Shown: one piece after another, positions 44,474 to 53,904 of the stretch | How positions within the stretch are numbered: position 1 is the first letter of the stretch | Layout: each line of letters starts with the position of its first letter | Assembly: GCF_047948215.1 (NCBI RefSeq) | Contig: NC_134460.1 | Span: 149,972,049-150,036,048 of the forward strand | From: Lycorma delicatula | Lineage: Eukaryota > Arthropoda > Insecta > Hemiptera > Fulgoridae | Length of the DNA stretch: 64,000 nucleotides | Direction of reading: 5' to 3' | Notes under the pieces: model-generated | Databases searched by the model: none | Seen by the model: the letters and a program-made list of their open reading frames with translations, nothing else | What the model was told of the DNA's origin: nothing | Position numbers and translations under genes: made by a program

Positions 44474-44720
44474 GTGATTCAAAACTATATGGCAATTTCT
44501 AGGGAGATGATTCTTTAGTAAAAAATAGGAAAAAGGTTCGTATAAACATAGATCCGAAAACGCTTCTTTAGCGAGTTACTGCTAGTGAAAGATTTAGCCC
44601 CCGGATTTTGGTTTCCCAGGGAAAATGAGGACTTCTTGAAATTATGGGAAGGTAAATAAAGAGCGAATCTAGTTTTCCCTTACGGTTTTGACCTGAAAAT
44701 ATTAAAAAAATGGGCCCCAC
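44474..44720 (+). mobile_element. Second solo arm related to the long-TIR transposon 8
   Basis: Starts TA-CAGAGTGATTC and parallels 40688 and 58721: TTCGTATAAACATAGATCCG, GAGTTACTGCTAGTGAAAGA and TTTAGCCCCCGGATTTTGG. No transposase is present. Confidence 0.45.
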
Positions 44721-44751
44721 TTCTATACCTAAATATATATATATATATATA

Positions 44752-45440
44752 TAGTAGTGGAGATTTGCCGGTTGAAATACAAACGTTAATGAATTGCGAA
44801 CTTTGAACGGGATTTGAAGTGAACGATTCGAATCAATCGAATGAATAATATTACAAAAATAATAGAATTAAATAAAATAATATTAAATAAATTTCTGTTT
44901 AACAATAATAAGTCTCCCGTGGGGATTGCGTGAGAGGCTACAGTAGTAGGTACGCGAACATGTCGTGGGAGATTAGACCGATTTTCACCATCAACCGGTA
45001 CCAAACGGGGTGCCCCTCGGGCGCTGTTTTGGGAGATGCAATGGAGTGCTCTTATAATAATTCTGCAGTCGTCCGATTTTTAAAATTCAAACGGCATATT
45101 TGTTAGTAGGTTGTAGGCTAACTTTTGCAGACATCAGGTACACTCACGACCTACAAGATCACGGTTATTCGGAAATGTGTGTTTGTTTGTATATATATAA
45201 AGTTTGTCTGTTTGTTTGTTATCGCATCACGCGACAACCAACCGACCGATTACTTTCAAATTTTCACTATACAGCTGTGTTATCCCAGTGAAGGTTTTAA
45301 GTCATCGACCGAGACCCTAGCTCCCTTGAAAGTTAACGTATTGAAAATATTTATTGTTTCTTCCCGCAAGGAAGTTGTGAAGTTGTAATTAAAGATATTC
45401 ATGAAGGAAAAAAATCGATTTCATTATTATGTTTCTGCCG
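44752..45440 (-). repeat. Family C repeat, copy C2 (longest)
   Basis: Read on the minus strand: CAAGGGAGCTAGGGTCTCGG, CTTAAAACCTTCACTGGGAT, TTTGAAAGTAATCGGTCGG, CGCGTGATGCGATAACAAAC, an AT tract, GCAAAAGTTAGCCTACAACC, and an end CCGGCAAATCTCCACTACTA. It matches C1 at both ends and C3 (51070-51505) through the middle. Frames of 60-90 codons here are chance. Confidence 0.65.
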
Positions 45441-45544
45441 CGCACAGCAAAGAAATAAGTTATGAATTTTTCATCGTCAAAGGTGTGTGTACTTCAGTTA
45501 CCATAGTTACTATTATTCCGTCAATTGTAATGTAGTTTTTTTTT

Positions 45545-45785
45545 CGGGTTTCTATAAAGCCTGAATACTATAATTATTATTTATTAGTATTATTCTCACA
45601 AATATCAGGATAATGCACAGAGCGGGGTCCAGGGGATGGAGCCCTCTGGGTAGATGGAATCTCCGACCGAAGTGAGCTCTGCGGCTCCTTGGGCCCGGGA
45701 GGTCCTGAGGATCCCGTCAGTTTGCTCCGGGATTCGCCTGGGCTGACCTGAGCCCCGAGGGTCCACGTTCTAGCTAGGCTAGTAT
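45545..45785 (-). repeat. Family F retroelement fragment, copy F2
   Basis: Minus strand: GAACGTGGACCCTCGGGGC start, a GC-rich middle of about 150 bases that differs from F1, and the same 3' end (GTGAGAATAATACTAATAAA, AGTATTCAGGCTTTATAGAAA) followed by an A-run. Confidence 0.6.
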
Positions 45786-45789
45786 ATTT

Positions 45790-46834
45790 ATATAAATAAA
45801 TTTTTCCTACCCTGTCATGTGGTGTTTGACAAATTTATGAATTCCCCGCTGAAGAAAGCTAACATTATTATTTAAAGATTACTTTAATCTATTGAACTTT
45901 TTCAAAAAGTTTCATTTTATTGAATAAATGGTGGTTATATACAGTTTACATATTATCTTATTTAAATTTATTTATTGTTAAAAATTACACCTTTTCACCA
46001 TTTTTATGATAGTTTTAAATTTGTCAGTTTGTTAAAAAATTACATTACAGAGAATTAATCCTTTAAAAGATTTGTATTGGAATCGTAATTTGTGCATCGA
46101 AGATATGTCGTTGGCTTAATGAAATTCACGATTTCATGTTTTTGTAAACGCAGATCGTAATGACTCAATCTTTATCAGTTAGTCGCTGTTAACAATCGCT
46201 TAAGAATTTCAAAAGAAAGTTGCAGAACGATCGTAAAATTATATTCCAACGAAATATTCAAAGCTTCTGTAGTTATTATGCGAGTTGCAATCACAGTGAT
46301 GCGTATAAGATTTGAAAAAATATATTTTGTGGTGCCAATATGCATATAGAAAAACCTGATGGAACGAAAACTCTGTAAAATAAAGATAAGCTAATCTCTT
46401 AATCATCGTTACTGAAGCAAGATATTACTGTTGGGAACGTGAGAAGATACAATTGAAGGGAATATTCCTGATAAAAAATTTAACTCAAATTTCAGGGTAG
46501 GAAGACACACGCCCTTTTAAAAAAAGATAGATTTTTTGTAAATAACATGTTTTGAAATATTAGTGAAAGGAAAACTTAGGAATCTCTGCCATCAATTTCA
46601 ACGTATGAAATTCAAAGTAAATCTTTTATTTTATTCGTTAATTTCATCAGTCCTTGAATAAAAAAATAAAAATAAGTTGGCTTAGTTAATATTTCATACT
46701 AATCGGTTAGGGGGCTAAAGACAAGAGTATAGTAGTAACTAAAGTATACAGACTTTTGACGAGTAAAAATTCACAACTTCACCCCCAACGCCTCAATTAA
46801 TTGCGCTTCAATTGAGCAATTGAGGTCTCAATTG
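45790..46834. other. AT-rich sequence without recognised features
   Basis: No gene. A cluster of CAATTG-based short inverted repeats lies at about 46790-46850. Confidence 0.45.
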
Positions 46835-46980
46835 CTTGGGCCTCAATCTACGGCTTAAAAACCTTCCCTAGGATAACCCGAACGCACCCTGATAATTTGA
46901 AAATATCGGTCGGTCGGTTCTCGCTTGATGCTGTTGCAAACGGACGGAACCCGACACAAACTTTCGCATTTATATATTAG
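46835..46980 (+). repeat. Family C-like RTE-type 3' end, copy C6
   Basis: CTTAAAAACCTTCCCTAGGA, TAATTTGAAAATATCGGTCGG, TCTCGCTTGATGCTGTTGCA and ACTTTCGCATTTATATATTAG. The closing TTTCGCATTTATATATTAG is characteristic of 3' termini of RTE-derived elements in insects (family knowledge, from memory). Confidence 0.5.
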
Positions 46981-46984
46981 ATAA

Positions 46985-47335
46985 TCATTATTTACAATAT
47001 CGATAATAATTGAGGATTTTCAGGACCTTTTTATATAAATTAAAAATAAGAAAATAAACGCGCATTTCAATCGTTTTACGATCATCTTCAGTAGTTGTAA
47101 GAGAATTAATAAACACGTTGAATAAATCGTTGGAAAAAAATTGAAGCTGTACGTTTATTTTCACTGCATTACGAATAAAGGTGTTTACGATAATGTTCAT
47201 AAAAAATTAGAAAGAAGTACTAGAGAAATCTAGCTACCAGCAGTCCAACCTCGTAACTTCGTGTGGTTGTTTTTCTTTCTGTTTTTTTATAACAAAATTA
47301 TTTTATTATTTATCCTTTTCGCCGTAAAGATCAAC
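46985..47335. other. AT-rich sequence without recognised features
   Basis: Only chance openings on the minus strand; nothing recognised. Confidence 0.45.
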
Positions 47336-47337
47336 TT

Positions 47338-47493
47338 TGTTTTTTCAACCTCCACGACCACCGTTAGGTATTGCTTCAGAGGATGAAATGAATGATTTGT
47401 AGCGTGTGTGAGAATGCCATGCCTGACCGGGATTCGAACCCGGGACCTCCGGATGAAAGGCGGAGACGCTACCACTCGCGCCATGAAGGCCGA
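47338..47493 (-). repeat. SINE family S2, copy with intact promoter boxes
   Basis: Minus strand: GCGCGAGTGGTAGCGTCTCC (A-box region), CTTTCAT in the anticodon-loop position (Glu-type TTC triplet), and GGGTTCGAATCCCGGTCAGG (perfect B-box). A short body with CACACACGCTACAAATCATT and the 3' tail ATCCTCTGAAGCAATACC...GGTGGTCGTGGAGGTTGAAAA follow. The head resembles tRNA-Glu. It is not a working tRNA: the anticodon stem has a mismatch, and 3' flanking SINE sequence continues from the T arm. Confidence 0.8.
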
Positions 47494-47499
47494 CATATA

Positions 47500-49960
47500 A
47501 AGATCAACTTAGGTAAATCTTACTAAACGGAACTTAGATACCTAGAAATTTTTAGAAGGTGGCTAAACCGCCCTCGGAGCAGAAACATATTCTAGCAACG
47601 ACTATATTGTCTAATTTTCGTGCATTTCTTAAAACCTGTCGGGGTTCTCCTTTAAACTACTTAGTTTTACGACTAAATAAAAATAATATTTTTTATTTTA
47701 TTTTATTTTTTTTATTAAGACCGCGGAAATACTAAACGCATATTTAACATCGGTTTATTTGTACTGCACTTCAATAAATTTTTGGTTTAATTTATTTCGT
47801 TAGAAATATATTCAAGTTTCCGTCATTATAAGAAAATGAATAGCCGGAGTTCGTTTCAATAACGTATGATTATACGACTATAGGGCCGCACCGCACCGCA
47901 ACGCTCGTCACGGCAACAGATGCGATCTTCCTTATTGTCCTGCAGGAATAGGATGAGCTACAATGGGAACGGTGATGAGGAGGTAGATTGAATGAAAATC
48001 ATGACAGGAAATCGTTTCTGGGGATTACAAGCCGGTCTCCGTTGATTTACAAGCGGCCTTCAACTCGGACAATTGACCGTCCTTTTGTGATTTAGTAACG
48101 CAGTTTTGGTGCGAACCAAAGAGAATTAATAGAACGTGTGCGATCTGATGTGTTTATATATCCTGTATATGAGAACGATTTATTATAGTGCGGATTTGTT
48201 TAAATTGACGGGTAGGTCTTAAATTTCATCTTATTTAATTATTAAATATTCATTACGTATACATTTTTTTAATTTTAAGTCCTATTTTGAAACGAACCGT
48301 TATTGGATTTTTTTTTATACCAAACTGCAAACCGTTATCGGTTTAATTTCTGTATTTCACGCCCTCGCGTGCATGTCTTTAAATCCTTGAATATATAACG
48401 TTATTCGCTAGCAGGGTAAAAATTGAATAATCATAGCTTGTTCACGTGTATTTTTAACAGCAATATTTGAACTAATTATGTATTTCTAAGTATATTTTTA
48501 AAATAATTTGTTTTAACGGTTTTTTACGTTTCCTTTCATTATTATTATCGTCATAAAATATGAATTTTTTTTTTCTGCGACGTATTGAAATGCAAATTTT
48601 TTTTGAACGAGAATATGTTTATCCTAACAATTTCTTCATTTTATAAAATTGCCCGCTGTTTTTTTGTAATAATATTTTATAGATTTTGCCGATAGTAGCA
48701 GCGTACATGGTGTAACGAATTTATTATTTTTTGAATACCTTCGTAAATGCGGTATAATATGTTACAAAACGTGATAAAAAATATTCTAAATCGGTTTATA
48801 AAAATATTTTTTTTACAAGACCAAAGAGTTGTGTTTCAAAATCCCACGTTTTGTCTATAAGTTGATGTGATGAACGTCAACATTCTGTTTGCAATAACGA
48901 AAAGGTATAGTTTTTTATTAATTTCTGTAATAGGCTAGATTTCGAGGTTGAGCCGTTTAAGTAATACGGCTGAAGTAACGACAAGAAATTTTTAAATATG
49001 AAAAATTTGAAATGTTTTCTATTATAGCGACCGAATAACGTTACAGTTTTGTTACAGAATAATCTATCCGGAGTAATTTAATCGTATTATTAGGTTGAAT
49101 CTTAATTGAAACTATTTTTTAGCGTATAGGAAATGTTAATGTGATTACGTTATTGTGCTAAGTTCATATAATTTACGTACGCAGATGTTTGTTTAGTTTT
49201 ACCGTTAAAAAAGACTATTTTAGGTTCGAACTCGATTAATTATTAGTACGTACTTAATCAAACGGACGCCGCTTCCTATTTTTTTCTACTTGCAAGAAGT
49301 ACTTTGTATTTTCTACCGACTTGAATGCAGAAGTATGAGAAAATAAAAAATTTGTCACCCTGCATGTCTTATAAATATCTCAGTACTGCGCCTGATTTAA
49401 CTAAATTAATATTTAAGCCTAAAATTGTGCACGCTAGCGATATTAATATGTAAATGGAGTTATTTTTTTACATTTTGTAACATTTAAATGTTTAATTATC
49501 TTGGTAGTATGTAATTTAACAAACGCTATTAATTACCTTGTCGTTTAATTTATCGCTTGAAATAGGTATCTATGTAAGGAAGTGTGCGTACAGGCATACA
49601 GATGTATATAAATTAATCTTTTATTTGTTTTCATCGACTAAGTGTGTTTTTCGTTATTATTTGTTTATTTATTTATTAATTTTTTTTAAGTATCGGTTTA
49701 TTGCGATATTACGACCTTTCACCGAAGAAAAACGGTGAATATAATTTTAATACGTCGCTTTTCCTGAAATTAATGATGATATTATATAGTTAATCGGTAC
49801 GATGAGCAGAGATAAATTATTTCTTAGAGGATTGACTGTCGTCTGTATTTCGGTGGACAGCATAGCATATCGGCTCTGCGGCGACATAAAACGATTTTAT
49901 TTCTCAGTACCGTGGAACGGGACTGTTGTTTTTGTGATCGACTGTTTTATATAAAACTAG
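47500..49960. other. AT-rich sequence, no gene established
   Basis: 47880-48130 is less AT-rich but lacks a long frame. No repeat partner in the window. Confidence 0.4.
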
Positions 49961-50140
49961 CTCCCCGTCCCGGATTCGCCCGTGCTATATGGTTACTTGC
50001 GTTTCCCGATTGCGTGTCAATGTTTTTTAGTCGAGTAACCGCAGGCAGGTGCAGTCGGTCACACATACACTAACGGTGGCAGTGGCGTGTCGGTTGAGCC
50101 ACAGCGCTGTATATCTTCGCATCCTTTAAAAAAATCGGAA
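49960..50140 (+). repeat. GC-rich start of an RTE-type non-autonomous element (tentative)
   Basis: Begins AAAACTAGCTCCCCGTCCCG, GATTCGCCCGTGCTATATGG, similar in form to the ACTAGCTGACCCGG opening of many insect RTE-derived elements. It is cut off by the SINE that follows at 50149. Confidence 0.35.
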
Positions 50141-50148
50141 TTCAAAAA

Positions 50149-50366
50149 ACCCACCGGGTTGGTCTAGTGGTGAACGCGTCTAGAATACGGATTTGAATTC
50201 TAGATCGTAGATACCGGTGTTCTATGGTGGTTGAGTTTCAATTAACCACACATCTCAGGAACGGTCGAACTGAGACCGTACAAGACTTCACTTCATTTAC
50301 ACTCATACATATCATCCTCTGAAGTATTATCTGAAAGGTAATTACCGGAGGCTAAACAGGAAAAAA
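50149..50366 (+). repeat. SINE S1 with internal deletion
   Basis: The head starts CCACCGGGTTGGTCTAGTGG and jumps at GAACGCGTCT directly to the body at AATACGGATTTGAA. This deletes the B-box half of the tRNA-like head. A second deletion removes one of the tandem CATCCTCATT units. The 3' end and A-rich tail are normal. An imperfect duplication GGAATTCAAAAA/GGAATTAAAAAT flanks it. Confidence 0.8.
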
Positions 50367-50539
50367 GAAAGGAATTAAAAATAAACCGAAAATGACATTT
50401 AAATATTTATTAGAAAAGTATTTGCAAGCCCGGTTTTACCGAATATCTCGTTTAGCATAGTCGGGATTAGGAAAATTTACAATCGTTATTGAATATTTTT
50501 TTTACCTTTCTTCATCACCTTTCAAGATCGAAATTAAAA

Positions 50540-50870
50540 AATCCAGAAATCGGTTTACTGACGTGAAGATTACACTCGCCAAAAATCAAGTTGATTTCTT
50601 CATTTGTTACCGGGAAATTAAAAAAAAATTGCAGAGTTTCAAAAATAAATCAAACATTCATTTTACCCCTTGTACCTCGGAATCTCAAAAATCTAGAATT
50701 GGTTTTTAGTTATTCACATGAAGATTACACACACAAAAAAATCAAGCTGATACCTTCATGTGTTACCGAGAAGTTAAAAAAAAAATAGTAATTTTTATTG
50801 TTACTTCATTTTGAACCTTTAAACTAGAAATTGAAAAAAAATCGTTTCTTACTGTGCAGTTACACCGTAA
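50540..50870. repeat. Degenerate tandem repeat, period about 135-155 bp
   Basis: A unit with AGAA-TTGGTTT-TTAC, GTGAAGATTACAC, ATCAAG-TGAT, TTCAT-TGTTACCG-GAA and an A-run recurs. GAAGATTACAC lies at 50565-50575 and 50720-50730, and a more diverged GCAGTTACAC near 50856. The copies are well diverged. It leads directly into family C copy C3. Confidence 0.55.
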
Positions 50871-51069
50871 AAAGAACATACATACAAATGTTCATCGATT
50901 TATTTATTTTCAGTAGTTTTTGCTCCGTGTTGATTATGAATCGCTCAAGATATCTTTTCTTTGATTTAAATAAGACCTCTCTTGCAAATATCTCTACTGA
51001 AAAATATTTTGAGCGCGGTCGCCACCTAGCGGCCCGAATGAGGGGTGCGGCACCGTAACGGATTATTTA

Positions 51070-51505
51070 CTATTTACACGTTGTAATAAATAATTTCTCA
51101 TTTTTAGATAACGTTTCCGAATAACTGTGATCTGTTAGATCGAAATTGCACCTGACGCATGCAAAAGATAGCCTTCAATCTACTAACAAAACCCCGTTTG
51201 AATTTTGAAAATCTGAGATTGTTTGCAGAGATATTATAAGAGCGTCCCATTTAACCTCCAAAAACAGCCCTCAGGCGCACTTTGTTACCAGTCGATTGTG
51301 ATGATAGGTCTAGCCTTCCACGAGGTACCTCACCACTCTAGCCTAACGCGCAGTTCCTACGGGTAGCCCATTATTATTAAAAAGATTTTTTTTGAAATTT
51401 GCGTGGTAATATTTTAATATTACCACACAGCGATACAGACTCACAGTCCATTAATTCAATTCATTAAAGTTTGTGCACGACCGACAAATCTCCCCACTAC
51501 TAAAA
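51070..51505 (+). repeat. Family C repeat, copy C3
   Basis: Matches the middle and end of C2: GAATAACTGTGATCTGTTAG, GCAAAAGATAGCCTTCAATC, GTTTGAATTTTGAAAATCTG, CCACTCTAGCC, GTTCCTACGGGTAGCCCATT and CGACAAATCTCCCCACTACT. The region just before it (51015-51058) is GC-rich and may belong to it. Confidence 0.6.
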
Positions 51506-51893
51506 GATTTTTTGTGTTTTTCATTATATTTAATCGTTTTAGCTGACCGTCATTTAGTCGGTCATGACTTTTGAACGGTAAAAAAGTGAGCTACACTCCA
51601 CAGTAATTTTTTTGCAGAATTTTCGTAAGATGAAAGCTCAACTTTCTTGTACCAACGTGTTTTTAATCAATAGTTTACATATTTAAAATGTTTTTTTCTA
51701 TTATTTTAAATATAAGTTAGCCGTTATTACATTAATGCATCGGTATTAATATAGCAGCTATTTAGTTTATAAGAAAAATGACTACTTCGATTTTCAATAA
51801 AGATAGAAAAGATTTTTTTTCAGTGAAGTATTTTCATTAACCATACCATACGGTGTATTTAAATCGAACAATAAGCAACGCCCCTGTATGGCT

Positions 51894-52128
51894 CAATGAG
51901 ATGACAATGATATGTATGACATGTAAATGAGGTGTAGTCTTGTACAGACTCATAACATTCGTTCCTCAGATGTGTGCCTAACCTCCAAAGTACACGGTAT
52001 CCTCTGCCTAGCATTCAAATCCGAATAAAACGACTAACTTTTAGTAATATTTGATCCACAAAACCTTTGACTTCGAAAATCAGTTGTTTATGTTGAGTTT
52101 ACGACAAGACAAGCCCGTTGGGGTGAAA
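51894..52128 (-). repeat. SINE S1, diverged full-length copy
   Basis: GTAGTCTTGTACAGACTCAT, ATGTGTGCCTAACCTCCAAA, AGCATTCAAATCCGAATAAA and CTTTGACTTCGAAAATCAGT are S1 in reverse. The terminal CAAGCCCGTTGGGG marks the decayed head end. Confidence 0.6.
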
Positions 52129-52229
52129 GGTCTCTATAAATTATTTAAATTTAAACTCGTAAAAATGAATTTGAAAATTCATTTGATTTTTTAATTCTGG
52201 TATTGAAAATTATTTTTAATTAGTACTAG

Positions 52230-53175
52230 GTGGTTATCGTTTAACCAGAGGACTCCACCCCCTGGACACTCGACGCCTTTGTATCCTTATGTTTGTTAGA
52301 ATATTAAGTATTTTACAAATATACATTAAAGGAAGAAATCTGATGTGGACACGACTTGGACACTTCCTTGTACGCCTATTAGATTACGTATATACACTTT
52401 TATTTAAATGAAAAGTACATAAAAATTTATTTCATTAATAACTTCCGAAATTTCTTCAAATTTTTTTTATTGTTATTATTGAATTATTATTTATCGTAAT
52501 TTTTTTTACAATCAGAGGTTAATAATCATTAATAAATCAATATATTTAAATTAAAAAAAAAAAAAAAGATTAAAAAAAGGAGATGAGGTCTGATTCGAAC
52601 CGATGTGCCATCCGGTTGTAAGAACCAAATAGTACATGAATTAAAATTTCATTTGTCTGTAACTGTGAAACCAATGAAAATAAGTTCCACGTATGATATA
52701 TTGTTGAAAAGCACAGTGAGGGCTTATTACTGCAATTAAGAAAAAGTCCAAAATCCAAATTTTGTTTGGATTTTGGGCTTTTTTCAGATTCTTTTGGTTC
52801 AGTCGATTGCGATCAAAAGGGAAGCTGCACAGCTAGATGCTACAACAATCCTAAATCTAACATTTCAACATCTTGCGGCTAATCGTTTTTGAGTTATGCG
52901 CGAGATACACACATACGTACGTACAGAAGTCACGCCGCAAGTAGTCAAAATGGCTTCAGGGATAGTAAAAATGGATATTTCCGGTGAAATCTGAAAACCG
53001 ACATTTTTCGCTATCACAGTTCCTTAACTTCGTAAAAATAGGTAAAAAAATTAGTAATTTTCTCAATTGTAATTTTGTTGCCATGGTGACAGAAATATAA
53101 TGAAGTAAAAGGATAAATACATATACATATTATACATACACATCGTTTGTATCAAGAATCATATTGCTTATATAC
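52230..53175 (+). repeat. Family D copy D3, split by family B copy B2
   Basis: 52230-52336 matches 2210-2268 (GTATCCTTATGTTTGTT, ATATTAAGTATTTTACA). 53040-53175 matches 2290-2437 (AATTTTGTTGCCATGGTGAC, AATGAAGTAAAAGGATAAAT, TATCAAGAATCATATTGC). The continuous copy D1 at 2155-2437 serves as the uninterrupted reference. Confidence 0.6.
52337..53040 (-). repeat. Family B repeat, copy B2 (inside family D)
   Basis: On plus it starts AATCTGATGTGGAC, then ACTTCCTTGTAC (52362-52373), the element's 3' subterminal repeat. It passes an exact B-box GGTTCGAATC (complement of 52592-52601) and ends in the degraded 5' hairpin near 53020-53036. It is full length, about 700 bp. Confidence 0.6.
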
Positions 53176-53384
53176 TTATTTATTTTTATAAAAAAATGTA
53201 TAAAAAAAGCTTGTTCACAAGTTTTTTTTTAACAAAATGTAGAAAAATATTAAGTATAATATATTTTAATGTAAACTACGTACTGTATATAGAAACAATA
53301 CAATTTATTATACAGTTGTTAATTTATTTTTTCCGCTAGATGTTACCGTTCAACAATGGTGCGCGCAGCCGCCCGGCGCACCAC

Positions 53385-53455
53385 GTGGTCCGCCTGCGCC
53401 AATAGCAGCTAAAATAAAAATGCAAGCACATACCACAAACAAACCAATGCCCTAT
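53385..53455 (+). repeat. Family C-like fragment, copy C5
   Basis: GCTAAAATAAAAATGCAAGC and ACATACCACAAACAAACCAA match 22068-22105. The GC-rich bases just upstream (CGCCCGGCGCACCACGTGG) probably belong to the same element. Confidence 0.45.
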
Positions 53456-53508
53456 GTGTTTTTTTGAGACATTTTTTTATTAATTTTTTTAATTTTAACT
53501 TCTTTATT

Positions 53509-53901
53509 ACTTCTTTGTACGAAGTAAAGGAAGTATTGTAATGGCGAATAATTTCGGTTTTCAGATTTCAACGGAAATATCCATTTTGACTATCCCTCAA
53601 TCCATTTTAACTAGTTTCAGCGTGATGTCTCTACGTACGTATTATGTATGTATCTCGCATAACTCAAAAACGATTAACGATTAACGATATTTGGATTTTG
53701 GACTTTTTCTTAACTGCAGTAATAAACCCTCGTTGTGAGTAAAAAAATTTGTTACGATAAATAATATTCAATAACAAAAAAATAAAAATAAATAATCAGA
53801 AATTATTCGTGAAATATAATTTTATGTACTTTTCAGTTTAAAAAATGTGTATACGTAATCTAATAGGCGTACAAGGAAGACATGTGGTGTCCACATCACA
53901 T
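53509..53901 (+). repeat. Family B repeat, copy B3 (large internal deletion)
   Basis: The intact 5' hairpin ACTTCTTTGTACGAAGTAAA, GGAAGT is followed by TTTCGGTTTTCAGATTTCAA and ATCCATTTTGAC. A deletion then joins to TTTGGACTTTTTCTTAACTG and on to the 3' end GGCGTACAAGGAAGACATG, GTGTCCACATCACA. Both termini are kept. It faces copy B2 about 470 bp away in the opposite orientation. Confidence 0.6.
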
Positions 53902-53904
53902 TTT

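Noticed and set aside
45100..45388. Two overlapping plus-strand frames
   Set aside because: Antisense within family C copy C2; not shared by C1 or C3.
47405..47480. tRNA-Glu-like fold on the minus strand
   Set aside because: Mismatch in the anticodon stem and continuation into a SINE body and tail; a second decayed copy lies at 29190. It is a SINE head and not a tRNA gene.
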